Positions 1-8,203 are shown, numbered from the stretch's first letter. The stretch is 33,341 nucleotides of DNA from an uncultured Gammaproteobacteria bacterium (GCA_947258655.1 CAMYJD010000039.1:1990-35330); one strand, 5' to 3'. Numbers and translations: made by a program. Notes: generated by a model not told the origin, from the letters alone.

Positions 1-116
1 TAGAACAGGTAGAACAGGTAGAACAGGTAGAACAGGTAGAACAGGTAGAACAGGTAGAACAGGTAGAACAGGTAGAACAGGTAGAACAGGTAGAACAGGC
101 AGAACAGGCAGAACAG
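1..116 (+). repeat. 9-bp in-frame tandem repeat (Val-Glu-Gln units)
   Basis: A 9-bp unit, GTAGAACAG, is repeated about ten times without interruption. Two GCAGAACAG variants follow, before the sequence becomes unique near position 117. The unit is three codons long and lies in the frame of the downstream TPR protein, so it encodes (Val-Glu-Gln)n then (Ala-Glu-Gln)2. The array reaches the left edge, so its full length is unknown. Near-perfect unit identity suggests recent expansion by slippage. Copy-number changes would not shift the reading frame. Confidence 0.95.
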
Positions 117-1076
117 CCTAAGGAAATAGCAAAGACTGATCAATCTGTTAAGGCTGTGCAGTCGATTGATGTCAACAGTTCGAGCAACAAGGTAGTAGCA
201 AAGACCCAAGCGCGAACAAGCGAAGTGGAGAGTATGCAACAGGATGTGGCGGATGTTGCAAAGCCTGACCAGCAACCTGTTGTCGAGAAAACACCACACG
301 AAGCCGGGATTGCTACAGATAAGTCTGATCCCCGTGTGTCTATGGTTGATGAAGGCAGTCCTGTGGGGCCTGCCAAGAGCGCAAAGGCAGAGCAGGACAG
401 TGCAGTCGCGACGAGGACTCCACAACAACCCGGAACTGCCACCGTCAATGAGGAAGCGGCTGGTCCGGCGAGAATGGCGTCAGGGATGATGAAAGATCCA
501 CTCAAAACCATGTCAGGCATGATGCAAAATCCGGCGCAAACGATGTCAGGAATGATGAACCCGGCGGCTCCGGGTAGTAGTGGTGTTAGCAAAGATTCTG
601 AAAATACACAAACTCAAACGCTAGCGCCAGAAGCTTCCACAGGCCAAAGACAAATTGCTGAAGGACATGCGCCTGCGTACAGGCCGCAAATGTCAGCTCC
701 ACCTCCACCTTTGCCTCCTGTAACTGCGACCGGGCAGCAAGCAGAAATACCACCACAACAACAATATTACCAGATCATCAACAAGGCACGTCATGCCTAT
801 TGGCAAGGCCAGTATCAGCAGTCAGTGGAGGACTATCAGCAGGCGATAGAGTTAATGCCAGAGTCGCCAGATGGTCATGGGGAACTGGGTAATGTTTATT
901 ATGCACAGGGTGAGTGGGACAAAGCGGGTGAAAGTCTCTATCAAGCAGCAATACGCTTGTTGGACAAGGGCCGCAGTGACAAGGCCAATAACATGTTGTC
1001 GATAATACGCGGACTTCGGCATGAACGTGCCATGGAACTGGAAAAGCGTCTGCAAACACAAAGGTCTCGTCAATAA
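3..1076 (+). CDS. TPR-domain protein with low-complexity N-terminal region (5'-partial)
   Basis: The reading frame is open from the left edge to the TAA at 1074-1076, so the real start lies outside the window. The GTG at 156 is not needed as a start, because the VEQ repeat is in the same frame. The visible protein has three parts: the acidic/Gln VEQ-AEQ repeat; a long low-complexity Ala/Gln/Ser/Pro-rich stretch that contains three copies of a Met-rich 11-residue unit (core SGMM, about 475-570); and a C-terminal TPR region (about 775-1010) with helix pairs typical of TPRs, such as AYWQGQYQQSVEDYQQAIEL and LGNVYYAQGEWDKAGESLYQ. TPRs mediate protein-protein contacts. No signal peptide can be judged because the N-terminus is missing. 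The partner and function are unknown. It lies 100 bp upstream of a DUF302 gene on the same strand and may be cotranscribed with it. Confidence 0.8.
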   Translation, partial: EQVEQVEQVEQVEQVEQVEQVEQVEQVEQVEQAEQAEQPKEIAKTDQSVKAVQSIDVNSSSNKVVAKTQARTSEVESMQQDVADVAKPDQQPVVEKTPHEAGIATDKSDPRVSMVDEGSPVGPAKSAKAEQDSAVATRTPQQPGTATVNEEAAGPARMASGMMKDPLKTMSGMMQNPAQTMSGMMNPAAPGSSGVSKDSENTQTQTLAPEASTGQRQIAEGHAPAYRPQMSAPPPPLPPVTATGQQAEIPPQQQYYQIINKARHAYWQGQYQQSVEDYQQAIELMPESPDGHGELGNVYYAQGEWDKAGESLYQAAIRLLDKGRSDKANNMLSIIRGLRHERAMELEKRLQTQRSRQ

Positions 1077-1176
1077 TGTACTAATGCAGTTTTCTACTTT
1101 GGAGTGGACGCTGCTTATTGGTATTGTTTTTATATTCAAACAGGCTTCGATTTAATTATTAAATCAGGAGAGCTAT

Positions 1177-1764
1177 ATGTCTATTATCAGAAATGTACTG
1201 GCACTAATTGGCCTGGCTATTATCATTCTTGCTATCGTTGTCATTACCCGTTATGCAGACCTGGTCAAGTTGACAGCAGATCTGGATCCGAAGGCCGGTG
1301 CAGTCTACCTGGAACTGGCCAATAAACTGGCCGAGACCGGGAGCGCGGTCGAAGCGACAATCTGGCGTGCTGCGGTACAGGACGGGATGACGGCCGAAGA
1401 TGTCGAGGATGTCATGAAATCGGTTGCCAGTGAACACAATATCAAGAATGTAGGCGAGCTACCTCTTTACAAGCAAGTGGCTTCGATGAGTGGAAAGCCA
1501 TATCGTTACGCTAAGATATTTATGTTTTGTGATGCACTGACCGCATCAAGGATGATGGATTATAATGATGCGTTTTCTGCGTATTTACCCTGTCGTGTCA
1601 GTTTGATCGAAGACAAGACCGGGAAACTGTGGATATATACCATGAATATGGATCTGATGATTCATGGCGGTAAGCCATTGCCAGCGGCATTGAAGAAAGA
1701 GGCAGAGCAGGTGAGAACTATTATCACAGATATCATGAACCGGGGTGCTGCAGGTGATTTCTGA
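1177..1764 (+). CDS. Membrane-anchored DUF302-family protein
   Basis: The product is 195 aa. The ATG at 1177 is preceded by an AGGAGAG ribosome-binding site at good spacing. Residues 5-26 form a hydrophobic segment (uncleaved anchor or signal peptide), placing the rest probably in the periplasm. The C-terminal half (about 105-180) resembles DUF302: a KIFMFCDA strand, then AYLPCRVSLIEDKTGKLWI and a terminal helix. DUF302 domains are small folds of unknown biochemical role, common in sulfur-oxidising and other aquatic proteobacteria. The central segment (about 35-100) is helical and unassigned. Upstream is the TPR protein; downstream are the coiled-coil membrane protein and the dynamin-like GTPase, all on the same strand. 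Recognition of DUF302 is by eye, so the family call is likely but not certain, and the function is unknown. Confidence 0.75.
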   Translation: MSIIRNVLALIGLAIIILAIVVITRYADLVKLTADLDPKAGAVYLELANKLAETGSAVEATIWRAAVQDGMTAEDVEDVMKSVASEHNIKNVGELPLYKQVASMSGKPYRYAKIFMFCDALTASRMMDYNDAFSAYLPCRVSLIEDKTGKLWIYTMNMDLMIHGGKPLPAALKKEAEQVRTIITDIMNRGAAGDF

Positions 1765-1871
1765 TATTTATGCATATGCCAGCGCTGTCTGCAGAATGCA
1801 CTGATGGCTTAATGGCCGCTAATATATTAAAATATACTGAAATGCGATTATAACAGCTGGTTGGTGCACAC

Positions 1872-2402
1872 ATGACAGAAAAGAAAGCGGCTGAAGATTC
1901 GAAGAAGATGGAGGAGGGTCACTTACTATTAGATGATGACGCCTCTGTCAGTAGTCTTGAAAAGATATACGAGGTCTTCGCTGCGAGTGCCAAGCGTTGG
2001 GAGGCCATTGTCTATCCGTCCCTGTTCGCCTTTATTATTCTGGCGGTCTATGGTTTTTACCTGATTTTCAGCTTGACTACGGATGTGGACAAGGTTGTCG
2101 ATGAAATGAAAGTAATATCCAGCAACATGGTAAGTATATCTAAAAACATCAACAATATGACTGGTAGTGTAGTTGCAATGTCTACGAACGTTGATGCAAT
2201 GACGGCATCAGTTGCATCGATGGATAGTCAGTTCGACAATCAATTGGCAGAAATGAAACACCTGAATAAAAACTTCATCGATATGAATCGTTCGGTCCAT
2301 ATCATGACAGTTGCTGTTAACCAGATGCGTCGTGACATGTCTATCCTGAATAATAATGTATCCAGACCCATGAATTTTATGAATTCCTTCATGCCGTGGT
2401 AG
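1872..2402 (+). CDS. Single-TM coiled-coil protein, function unknown
   Basis: The product is 176 aa. It has a charged N-terminal cytoplasmic segment (1-45), one clear membrane helix at about 46-68 (IVYPSLFAFIILAVYGFYLI), and a Ser/Asn/Met-rich C-terminal region (about 70-165). That region has heptad-like hydrophobic spacing and recurring 'NMTGSVVAMSTNVDAMTASV' type units. The pattern resembles the helical stalks of chemoreceptors or phage-tail-type trimeric coiled coils, but no signalling tip is present. I do not recognise a named family. Its stop codon is 35 bp before the dynamin-like GTPase, so the two are probably cotranscribed and may act together at the membrane. That link is inferred only from position and from both being membrane-attached. 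Confidence 0.7.
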   Translation: MTEKKAAEDSKKMEEGHLLLDDDASVSSLEKIYEVFAASAKRWEAIVYPSLFAFIILAVYGFYLIFSLTTDVDKVVDEMKVISSNMVSISKNINNMTGSVVAMSTNVDAMTASVASMDSQFDNQLAEMKHLNKNFIDMNRSVHIMTVAVNQMRRDMSILNNNVSRPMNFMNSFMPW

Positions 2403-2437
2403 TATCTAGATAATTCACACTGAGACTGGAATGCATT

Positions 2438-3904
2438 ATGTGGTATGCCTCGAACAGGATAAGCAAACATCTGCAGGAATTGGAACGCCATCTTGGTAAT
2501 GAAAACCCACTGCTTGTTACGGTCGTAAAAAGTTTTCATAAGCTGGATAAGGTTGGTTATTCAACCGGTTTGCTTGAGCATGAAGAATCTTTCGCTAGTC
2601 AGATATCCTGGTGGCCGTTGATATCAATACTGGGCACATTCTCGGCGGGCAAATCCACATTTATAAATCACTACCTCGGGCAGCAGATTCAGCAGACCGG
2701 TAATCAGGCGGTTGATGACAAGTTTACAGTTATTTGTTATAGCGAGGATACTACCAGCAGGGTGCTGCCTGGTATTGCGCTCGATGCTGATCCGCGTTTT
2801 CCCTTTTATCAGATCAGTAAAAGTCTGGATGAAGTCGCGCCGGGTGAAGGGCAGCGGATTGATTCCTACTTGCAACTAAAGACCAGTTCCAGTGAAGTGG
2901 TTCGGGGAAGGATTCTGATCGATTCTCCAGGTTTTGATGCCGATGCACAAAGACAGGCTATCCTTCGCAGTACCGAACATATTATCAATCTATCCGATCT
3001 GGTGCTGGTGTTTTTTGATGCACGTCATCCCGAGCCAGGGGCCATGCGTGAAACACTTAGCCATCTGGTTGCAAGGACTATAGAACGTCAGGATGCTGTA
3101 AAATTTCTTTTTATACTAAACCAGATCGATACTGCGGCCGGGGAAGATAATCCAGAAGACGTGGTCGCATCCTGGCAACGTGCATTGGCACAGGAAGGCC
3201 TCACTGCCGGCAAGTTTTTCACAATCTATAATCCTGATGTCGCTGTGCCGATAGAGAATGCAGAATTACGTAAACGCTATGAAGATAAGCGTGACAGGGA
3301 TCTGGCCATGATTCATGAGCGCATGTCCAATGTCAGTGTAGAACGCGCCTATAGGATTGTATCCCTCCTCGATCAGACAGCTAAAGATATAGAGCGAAAA
3401 TGGATCCCTGATCTCATCGAGTGTATACGCCGCTGGCGCGTCAGGACCCTGACGTTGGATACTGTTTTCTATTCATTACTGTTATTGGTCTTTGTCGGAA
3501 TAACCACAGCTCTGGATTATTGGGATGGCCTGCGTTTCTCGCCTCCATGGCTTGAGAGTATTGGTAATATCGGTTGGCTGGCAGTTATCGCTGTGATCAT
3601 TGGGGTATTTTTAGCATACCTTCATTTTATGGCGCGCAAGATTGCATGCAGGCATGTGATTCGCTGGATACGGAAGAAGTTTACTAATGAAGAGGATGCG
3701 GCCAGGCTCACAAGTGCATTTGTGAATAATTGTCGCCCATGGCGCAGTATATTTGTCAGGCAACCCGCAGGCTGGGGCCAGCGCGCAGGCAAAAGGCTAA
3801 AGGAAATAGTGCAGGAGGCAGATTCCTACGTGCAAATGCTGAATGACAGGTTTACCAATCCATCTGGTATAAAGAGAAGTGAGCGAGTCCAGGAAAATGA
3901 CTAA
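2438..3904 (+). CDS. Dynamin-like GTPase with two C-terminal membrane segments
   Basis: The product is 488 aa. Canonical GTPase motifs are visible: G1/P-loop GTFSAGKS at 66-73, G3 DSPG at 162-165 and G4 NQID at 228-231. The FSAGKSTFIN context is typical of the dynamin/Era-like superfamily used in bacterial dynamin-like proteins. Two hydrophobic helices at about 341-358 and 377-396, with a short loop between them, form a membrane hairpin, followed by a basic cytoplasmic tail. Bacterial dynamin-like proteins use GTP binding and hydrolysis to tether, remodel or fuse membranes, and some protect against membrane damage or phage. The partner could be the preceding one-TM coiled-coil protein. The ATG at 2438 is 35 bp after that gene. 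The specific role is unknown. The GTPase assignment is firm; 'dynamin-like' rests on the P-loop context and TM hairpin. Confidence 0.82.
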   Translation: MWYASNRISKHLQELERHLGNENPLLVTVVKSFHKLDKVGYSTGLLEHEESFASQISWWPLISILGTFSAGKSTFINHYLGQQIQQTGNQAVDDKFTVICYSEDTTSRVLPGIALDADPRFPFYQISKSLDEVAPGEGQRIDSYLQLKTSSSEVVRGRILIDSPGFDADAQRQAILRSTEHIINLSDLVLVFFDARHPEPGAMRETLSHLVARTIERQDAVKFLFILNQIDTAAGEDNPEDVVASWQRALAQEGLTAGKFFTIYNPDVAVPIENAELRKRYEDKRDRDLAMIHERMSNVSVERAYRIVSLLDQTAKDIERKWIPDLIECIRRWRVRTLTLDTVFYSLLLLVFVGITTALDYWDGLRFSPPWLESIGNIGWLAVIAVIIGVFLAYLHFMARKIACRHVIRWIRKKFTNEEDAARLTSAFVNNCRPWRSIFVRQPAGWGQRAGKRLKEIVQEADSYVQMLNDRFTNPSGIKRSERVQEND

Positions 3905-3944
3905 ACGGGTAAATGTGTTGATTGTAAGCAAGGGTTAGGTTGCC

Positions 3945-4679
3945 TTGATACAAACAATAAAGTGTTTACTACTGTCGTTAATGAGCAGCTCCAGAGATTT
4001 GCTGCCAATCATTCTGGTCGTCAGTTTCTTTCAGCTGTTTGTCTTGCAGCAACCATTCCCGAATCTTGGAACAATAATAACAGGTTTCCTGTTTGTATTG
4101 ATAGGAATGACCCTGTTTATACGCGGACTCGAAATGGGCCTGTTCCCAGTTGGTGAGTCCATGGCCTATGCCTTTGCACGTAAAGGCAGTCTGTTTTGGT
4201 TATTACTATTCGCTTTTCTGCTGGGCTTTGGTACAACGATAGCCGAACCAGCATTGATTGCAGTTGCCGATGAGGCAGCGACAGTTGCAGCTAATGGCGG
4301 TATGATCGCGGCCGATGAAGCGGCCAGGAAGAAGTATGCCTACGGTCTGCGCTTGACCGTGGCGATCTCGGTCGGATTTGCCATCCTTGTGGGTGTAATA
4401 AGGATCCTCAAGGGCTGGCCTATTCATTACCTGATTACAGCCGGATATATCGGCGTGGTCATCATGACAGCATTTGCTCCCGATGAAATTATTGGTATCG
4501 CCTACGACTCCGGGGGTGTGACCACATCAACGATAACGGTGCCACTTGTCACCGCCCTGGGTGTCGGTCTGGCTTCCAGTATCAGTGGCAGAAATCCGAT
4601 GATTGACGGTTTCGGTCTGATTGCGTTTGCATCGCTGACACCGATGATATTCGTGATGGGTTACGGGATGATTATATAA
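3945..4679 (+). CDS. umpA: DUF1538 membrane protein, UmpA-like half of a cation/H+ antiporter
   Basis: The product is a 244-aa polytopic membrane protein of the DUF1538 family. Conserved blocks seen are FGTTIAEP (95-102), DSGGVTTS (188-195) and [11 protein letters not shown] (221-231). The next gene encodes a clear paralogue with the same blocks. A DUF1538 pair (UmpAB) from Halomonas was described as a two-component Na+(Li+,K+)/H+ antiporter that needs both subunits; the function here is inferred from that. The start is the TTG at 3945. An ATG at 3981 is possible, but only the TTG gives an N-terminus that aligns in length with the paralogue (17 versus 16 residues before D-L/V-LPI). Its stop overlaps the next start (TAATG). 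Which paralogue corresponds to UmpA versus UmpB is not certain. Confidence 0.8.
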   Translation: MIQTIKCLLLSLMSSSRDLLPIILVVSFFQLFVLQQPFPNLGTIITGFLFVLIGMTLFIRGLEMGLFPVGESMAYAFARKGSLFWLLLFAFLLGFGTTIAEPALIAVADEAATVAANGGMIAADEAARKKYAYGLRLTVAISVGFAILVGVIRILKGWPIHYLITAGYIGVVIMTAFAPDEIIGIAYDSGGVTTSTITVPLVTALGVGLASSISGRNPMIDGFGLIAFASLTPMIFVMGYGMII

Positions 4680-5482
4680 TGACGTTTGTTGCCGAAATAT
4701 TCTTTATAACGCTCGCAACAATCAAGGATGTATTGCCTATTGTACTGATTATCTTCGGTTTCCAGTTTTTTGTGATCAAACGGCCACTGCCGAATATGAA
4801 AAAGGTGGTTATTGGAATACTGTATGTCATTCTGGGTCTGTCCTTCTTCCTCGTGGGTCTCGAAGAGGCATTGTTTCCGCTGGGCCGTCTGATGGCGCAG
4901 CAATTGACCGATCCGGCATTCATCCGCGCGGGACTGGACTCGGTCAGTGAAGTATTACAGTGGAGTGATTATACCTGGGTTTATATATTTGCCGCCGCAA
5001 TCGGCTTCTCAACGACCATTGCCGAACCTTCATTGATAGCTGTTGCAATCATGGCCAATAACGTGTCCGGCGGCAGTATTAACGCGCGTGGCCTGAGAGT
5101 GGCGGTGGCGATCGGTGTTGCCGCCGGTATAGCGCTGGGTGCATACCGGATAATCTCGGGCACACCGTTGCATTACTATATTATTGCCGGTTATATCATC
5201 GTCATAGTGCAGACATTCTTTGCGCCGCGAATCATTATAGGTCTGGCCTATGACTCCGGTGGGGTAACGACATCAACTGTAACGGTCCCGCTGGTGGCGG
5301 CCCTTGGTCTCGGCCTCGCTTCGACCATACCGGGCAGAAATCCGCTCCTGGATGGATTCGGTCTTATTGCATTTGCCAGCCTGTTCCCTATCATGTCAGT
5401 AATGTTCTATGCCCAGATTAGCGAATGGATAGCGCACAGAAAGTCCAATAATTCAGCCACGCAAGATAATGGAGGTGAATGA
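4679..5482 (+). CDS. umpB: DUF1538 membrane protein, UmpB-like half of a cation/H+ antiporter
   Basis: The product is a 267-aa multi-spanning membrane protein, paralogous to the preceding one. Shared blocks are FSTTIAEP (110-117), DSGGVTTS (192-199) and the [18 protein letters not shown] region near the end. The ATG at 4679 overlaps the upstream TAA (TAATG), and its own TGA overlaps the PII-like gene, which indicates translational coupling and matched stoichiometry. The repeated block order in two separate chains suggests a heterodimer with pseudo-twofold symmetry. By analogy with the characterised Halomonas UmpAB pair it probably exchanges Na+, Li+ or K+ for protons across the inner membrane. 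A short hydrophilic tail (from about 248) follows the last membrane segment. Confidence 0.82.
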   Translation: MTFVAEIFFITLATIKDVLPIVLIIFGFQFFVIKRPLPNMKKVVIGILYVILGLSFFLVGLEEALFPLGRLMAQQLTDPAFIRAGLDSVSEVLQWSDYTWVYIFAAAIGFSTTIAEPSLIAVAIMANNVSGGSINARGLRVAVAIGVAAGIALGAYRIISGTPLHYYIIAGYIIVIVQTFFAPRIIIGLAYDSGGVTTSTVTVPLVAALGLGLASTIPGRNPLLDGFGLIAFASLFPIMSVMFYAQISEWIAHRKSNNSATQDNGGE

Positions 5483-5832
5483 TGCACTTCAAGTTAATAA
5501 TCGCTTTTGTCGAGGATGACAGGACTAACAAGATCATGGATGCAGCCAGAGAGGGCGGTGCAACCGGAGCCACCGTGATTAATCATGCGCGTGGCGAGGG
5601 GCTAAAAAAATCGAAGACGTTCTTTGGCTTGAGCCTGGAAACCCAGCGTGATGTCGTGTTATTCCTGGTAGAAGAACACCTTAGTCGGAAAATTCTCGAA
5701 TTAATAAATGAAGTAGGTAAATTCGAGCAACATCCAGGAACAGGGATAGCCATACAAATAGATGTTGAGGATGCCGTCGGCGTCGCACAACAGGTTGAAA
5801 AGTTGTCCGAAGCTGTCGAGGAGGAGATATGA
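5482..5832 (+). CDS. PII-like signalling protein linked to DUF1538 transporter
   Basis: The product is 116 aa from the ATG at 5482. An in-frame ATG at 5479 also exists, but the GGAGG at 5471-5475 sits 6 nt from 5482 and only 3 nt from 5479. The fold pattern is that of the PII (GlnB) superfamily: an opening beta strand (KLIIAFVEDD), a flexible loop at the T-loop position (ARGEGLKKSKTFFGLS), and a terminal HPGTGIAIQIDVEDAVGV that matches the PII C-terminal GTG...VEDA segment. The T-loop lacks the uridylylated Tyr context of GlnB/GlnK, so this is a PII-like protein rather than a nitrogen regulator. PII-like proteins encoded beside transporters usually bind an adenine nucleotide and gate the transporter. 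Here it probably regulates the DUF1538 pair; the ligand is unknown. Its stop overlaps the CBS gene (ATGA). Confidence 0.8.
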   Translation: MHFKLIIAFVEDDRTNKIMDAAREGGATGATVINHARGEGLKKSKTFFGLSLETQRDVVLFLVEEHLSRKILELINEVGKFEQHPGTGIAIQIDVEDAVGVAQQVEKLSEAVEEEI

Positions 5833-6227
5833 GTGAACACCAAATAGTGCGCGTGCGCGATGTCATGAAGAAAAAATTCGATATGGTCGATGGTATGGCA
5901 ACCATATCTGAGGCGCTCAATACCATGAAGCATGTTGAGACCAAATGTCTGATCGTCGACAAGCGCCATAATGACGATGAATATGGAATGTTGCTAATTT
6001 CAGATATTGCCCGGCATGTACTGGCGCAAAACAGGTCGCCGGATCGAGTCAATGTGTATGAAATAATGGCCAAGCCGGTCATTACCGTCGATCCTGCCAT
6101 GGATATCAAGTACTGTGCACGACTGTTTGAACGTTTTCAGCTGTCACGGGCGCCAGTCACTGAAAACGACAAGGTAATGGGCGTTATAAGTTTTACGGAT
6201 ATGGTGCTGAAAGGTGTTTGCAAGTGA
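5829..6227 (+). CDS. Two-CBS-domain protein
   Basis: The product is 132 aa and consists almost entirely of a tandem CBS pair (Bateman module). CBS1 runs from about 8 to 70 (VRDVMKKKFDMVDGMATISE ... YGMLLISDIARHVL) and CBS2 from about 75 to 130 (VYEIMAKPVITVDPAMDIKY ... VMGVISFTDMVLKG). Such modules bind adenosine nucleotides and sense energy charge or ionic strength. The ATG overlaps the PII-like stop codon (ATGA) and is preceded by GAGGAGG, so it is the fourth, translationally coupled gene of the DUF1538 operon. A role as a second, nucleotide- or ion-sensing regulator of the antiporter is inferred from context only. No catalytic domain is attached. Confidence 0.85.
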   Translation: MSEHQIVRVRDVMKKKFDMVDGMATISEALNTMKHVETKCLIVDKRHNDDEYGMLLISDIARHVLAQNRSPDRVNVYEIMAKPVITVDPAMDIKYCARLFERFQLSRAPVTENDKVMGVISFTDMVLKGVCK

Positions 6228-6259
6228 GTGATAGTGCTAAATAGTGAGGATAGACAGAC

Positions 6260-7180
6260 ATGGCGCGGTCGAGACTAAGCCGTATCCCGTTGCATGACAG
6301 GGAATTGATAGAGCGCTTTTGCGATAGTTTATGGATGGAGAATGGTCTCAGCCAGAACACCCTTGCTTCCTATATTAGTGATCTGTCCGGACTGTCGGAG
6401 TGGATTAGTGATTCACATTCCGGCCTGTTGCAGGCCGGTCGCGATGTGTTGCTGGATTATCTCTCCATCAGGGTCAAGCAGGGCAATAGTCCCAGAACTA
6501 CGGCACGTCTGCTTTCAACAATACGGCGCTTTTACCGCTATTTGCTACGTGAAAAACTGATCGATACCGATCCCAGCGCCCAAATCGATTCACCGCGCCT
6601 GGGGCGACCCTTGCCCAAAACCCTGACCGAAAAGGAAGTGGAAAGCCTGTTGCAAGCCCCCGACCTTGATAGCCTCGAAGGCTTCAGGGACAGGGTGATG
6701 CTCGAAGTCCTGTATGCAACCGGACTACGTGTCTCAGAACTGGTCGGCCTTACAGTGGAACAGGTGAATCCCAGGCAGGGCGTGGTGCGACTGAGTGGCA
6801 AAGGTAACAAGGAACGCCTGGTGCCGCTGGGTGAGGAGGCCCTCGACTGGTTGATTCGCTACCAGCAGGAGCCGCGCAAGTCACTGTTAAAGGACCGTAC
6901 ATGTGATGCGCTGTTTCCGACCCGGCGTGGCGCGGCAATGACCAGACAAGCCTTCTGGTACCTGCTGAAACGTTATGCCAGGCTCGCACACATCACGACC
7001 GATCTGTCGCCGCATACATTGCGTCACGCTTTTGCATCACACCTGTTGAACCATGGCGCCGATTTGAGGGTTGTACAACTGTTGCTTGGTCATTCTGACC
7101 TGTCCACCACGCAGATATACACACATGTGGCCCGCGAGCGCCTCAAAGATCTGCATGCACAACATCACCCACGTGGCTGA
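6260..7180 (+). CDS. xerD: Site-specific tyrosine recombinase XerD
   Basis: The product is 306 aa, the usual XerD length. It has an N-terminal SAM-like DNA-binding domain (about 12-100) and a C-terminal catalytic domain with the full active-site set: R157 (ATGLRVSELVG), K181, H252 and R255 (PHTLRHAFA), H278 (LLGHSD) and nucleophile Y287 (YTHV). XerD works with XerC at the dif site, under FtsK control, to resolve chromosome dimers. XerD rather than XerC or a phage integrase is supported by the downstream dsbC, the order seen in E. coli and many gammaproteobacteria, and by the absence of mobile-element genes nearby. The ATG at 6260 has a GAGGA ribosome-binding site about 10 nt upstream. Confidence 0.93.
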   Translation: MARSRLSRIPLHDRELIERFCDSLWMENGLSQNTLASYISDLSGLSEWISDSHSGLLQAGRDVLLDYLSIRVKQGNSPRTTARLLSTIRRFYRYLLREKLIDTDPSAQIDSPRLGRPLPKTLTEKEVESLLQAPDLDSLEGFRDRVMLEVLYATGLRVSELVGLTVEQVNPRQGVVRLSGKGNKERLVPLGEEALDWLIRYQQEPRKSLLKDRTCDALFPTRRGAAMTRQAFWYLLKRYARLAHITTDLSPHTLRHAFASHLLNHGADLRVVQLLLGHSDLSTTQIYTHVARERLKDLHAQHHPRG

Positions 7181-7390
7181 GTTGGCTTTGGAAGTAAAAA
7201 CCCTGTTAAGAATGATAATATCAACTACTTCAATCAAAGGCAGATAATCCAGAGCATTTATGGAAAAGCTATGCAGCCGCGGAGTGCTGGCTGCCAGGGT
7301 ATCGTAGATGGTATGATAGATGGCTATACCATTCATATTTTTCAGGCAAAAGCCTGAACTTATGCATTACTGCAGGTCTAATGAGTTTGT

Positions 7391-8128
7391 ATGAAAATTT
7401 TATCAAGTATATTTATAGCAGGGTTTTTGTCTGTAGCGCCTTTATCTCAGGCAGAAGAAGCGCTACCGCAGGCTGATAAGGCTGAGTTTACCCGCAATCT
7501 TCAACAGTACTTCCCGCAAATCAAGCCCGATAGTGTCAGCTACAGTCCTGTCAGTGGTTTGTATGAGGTTATTGTTGGTCCCCGAGTATATTATTTGAGT
7601 CGGGATGCACGTTATCTTGTCACCGCCAATATCATCGATCTAAAGGACGGTGCCAATCTGACCAAACCCAGAATGCAGATGGCCAGAAGGGACGTGCTGG
7701 AACGTATGGGTGAGGGCAAGATGATCATTTTTTCACCCGCGAAACCACAATATCTAATTTCGGCTTTTACCGATATCGATTGCGGCTATTGCCGGAAAAT
7801 GCATAGCCAGATCAAGGAGTATAACAAGCTGGGTATCGGCATCCGCTACATGTTTTATCCGCGTGCCGGTATGGGTTCCGAAAGTTACAAGACAGCGATA
7901 TCCGTGTGGTGCAATCAGGACAGGAAAAAGGCCTTTACCGATGCCAAGGCAGGCAGGAAAATCGAGTCCAAATCCTGTGACAATCCGATAACAGAGCACA
8001 TGAAACTGGTGCAACAAATGGGATTAAGGGGTACGCCGGCACTGGTGCTGCCATCGGGTGAGTTGGTTGAAAGCTATATTCCGCCTGCCGAGCTACTGAA
8101 ATTGCTGCGTTCGCGTGAATCGCAATAA
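7391..8128 (+). CDS. dsbC: Periplasmic disulfide isomerase DsbC
   Basis: The product is 245 aa with an N-terminal signal peptide (about residues 1-21, ending near SQA). An N-terminal dimerisation domain (about 30-90) is followed by a thioredoxin-fold domain with active site C131-G-Y-C134, cis-proline loop T215-P216 (GLRGTPAL) and a second cysteine pair, C174 and C196, as in E. coli DsbC. The enzyme reshuffles wrong disulfides in periplasmic proteins and is kept reduced by DsbD. The CGYC dipeptide and length favour DsbC over DsbG. The gene lies 210 bp downstream of xerD, a conserved neighbourhood in gammaproteobacteria. The intervening sequence shows no gene. A 32-bp perfect palindrome lies 75 bp beyond the stop codon. 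Confidence 0.93.
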   Translation: MKILSSIFIAGFLSVAPLSQAEEALPQADKAEFTRNLQQYFPQIKPDSVSYSPVSGLYEVIVGPRVYYLSRDARYLVTANIIDLKDGANLTKPRMQMARRDVLERMGEGKMIIFSPAKPQYLISAFTDIDCGYCRKMHSQIKEYNKLGIGIRYMFYPRAGMGSESYKTAISVWCNQDRKKAFTDAKAGRKIESKSCDNPITEHMKLVQQMGLRGTPALVLPSGELVESYIPPAELLKLLRSRESQ

Positions 8129-8203
8129 GTCCGGGCGATAGTAATCGTTCTATACGGCCGTTTGCTTATATCCACGCCGTTGATGACGATAGGGATACTT
8201 CTG

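Noticed and set aside
1-116. CRISPR array
   Set aside because: The 9-bp units are contiguous with no spacers and are in frame with a coding region.
6260-7180. Phage or integron integrase instead of XerD
   Set aside because: Length, sequence and the adjacent dsbC fit chromosomal XerD, and no mobile-element genes or attachment repeats surround it.
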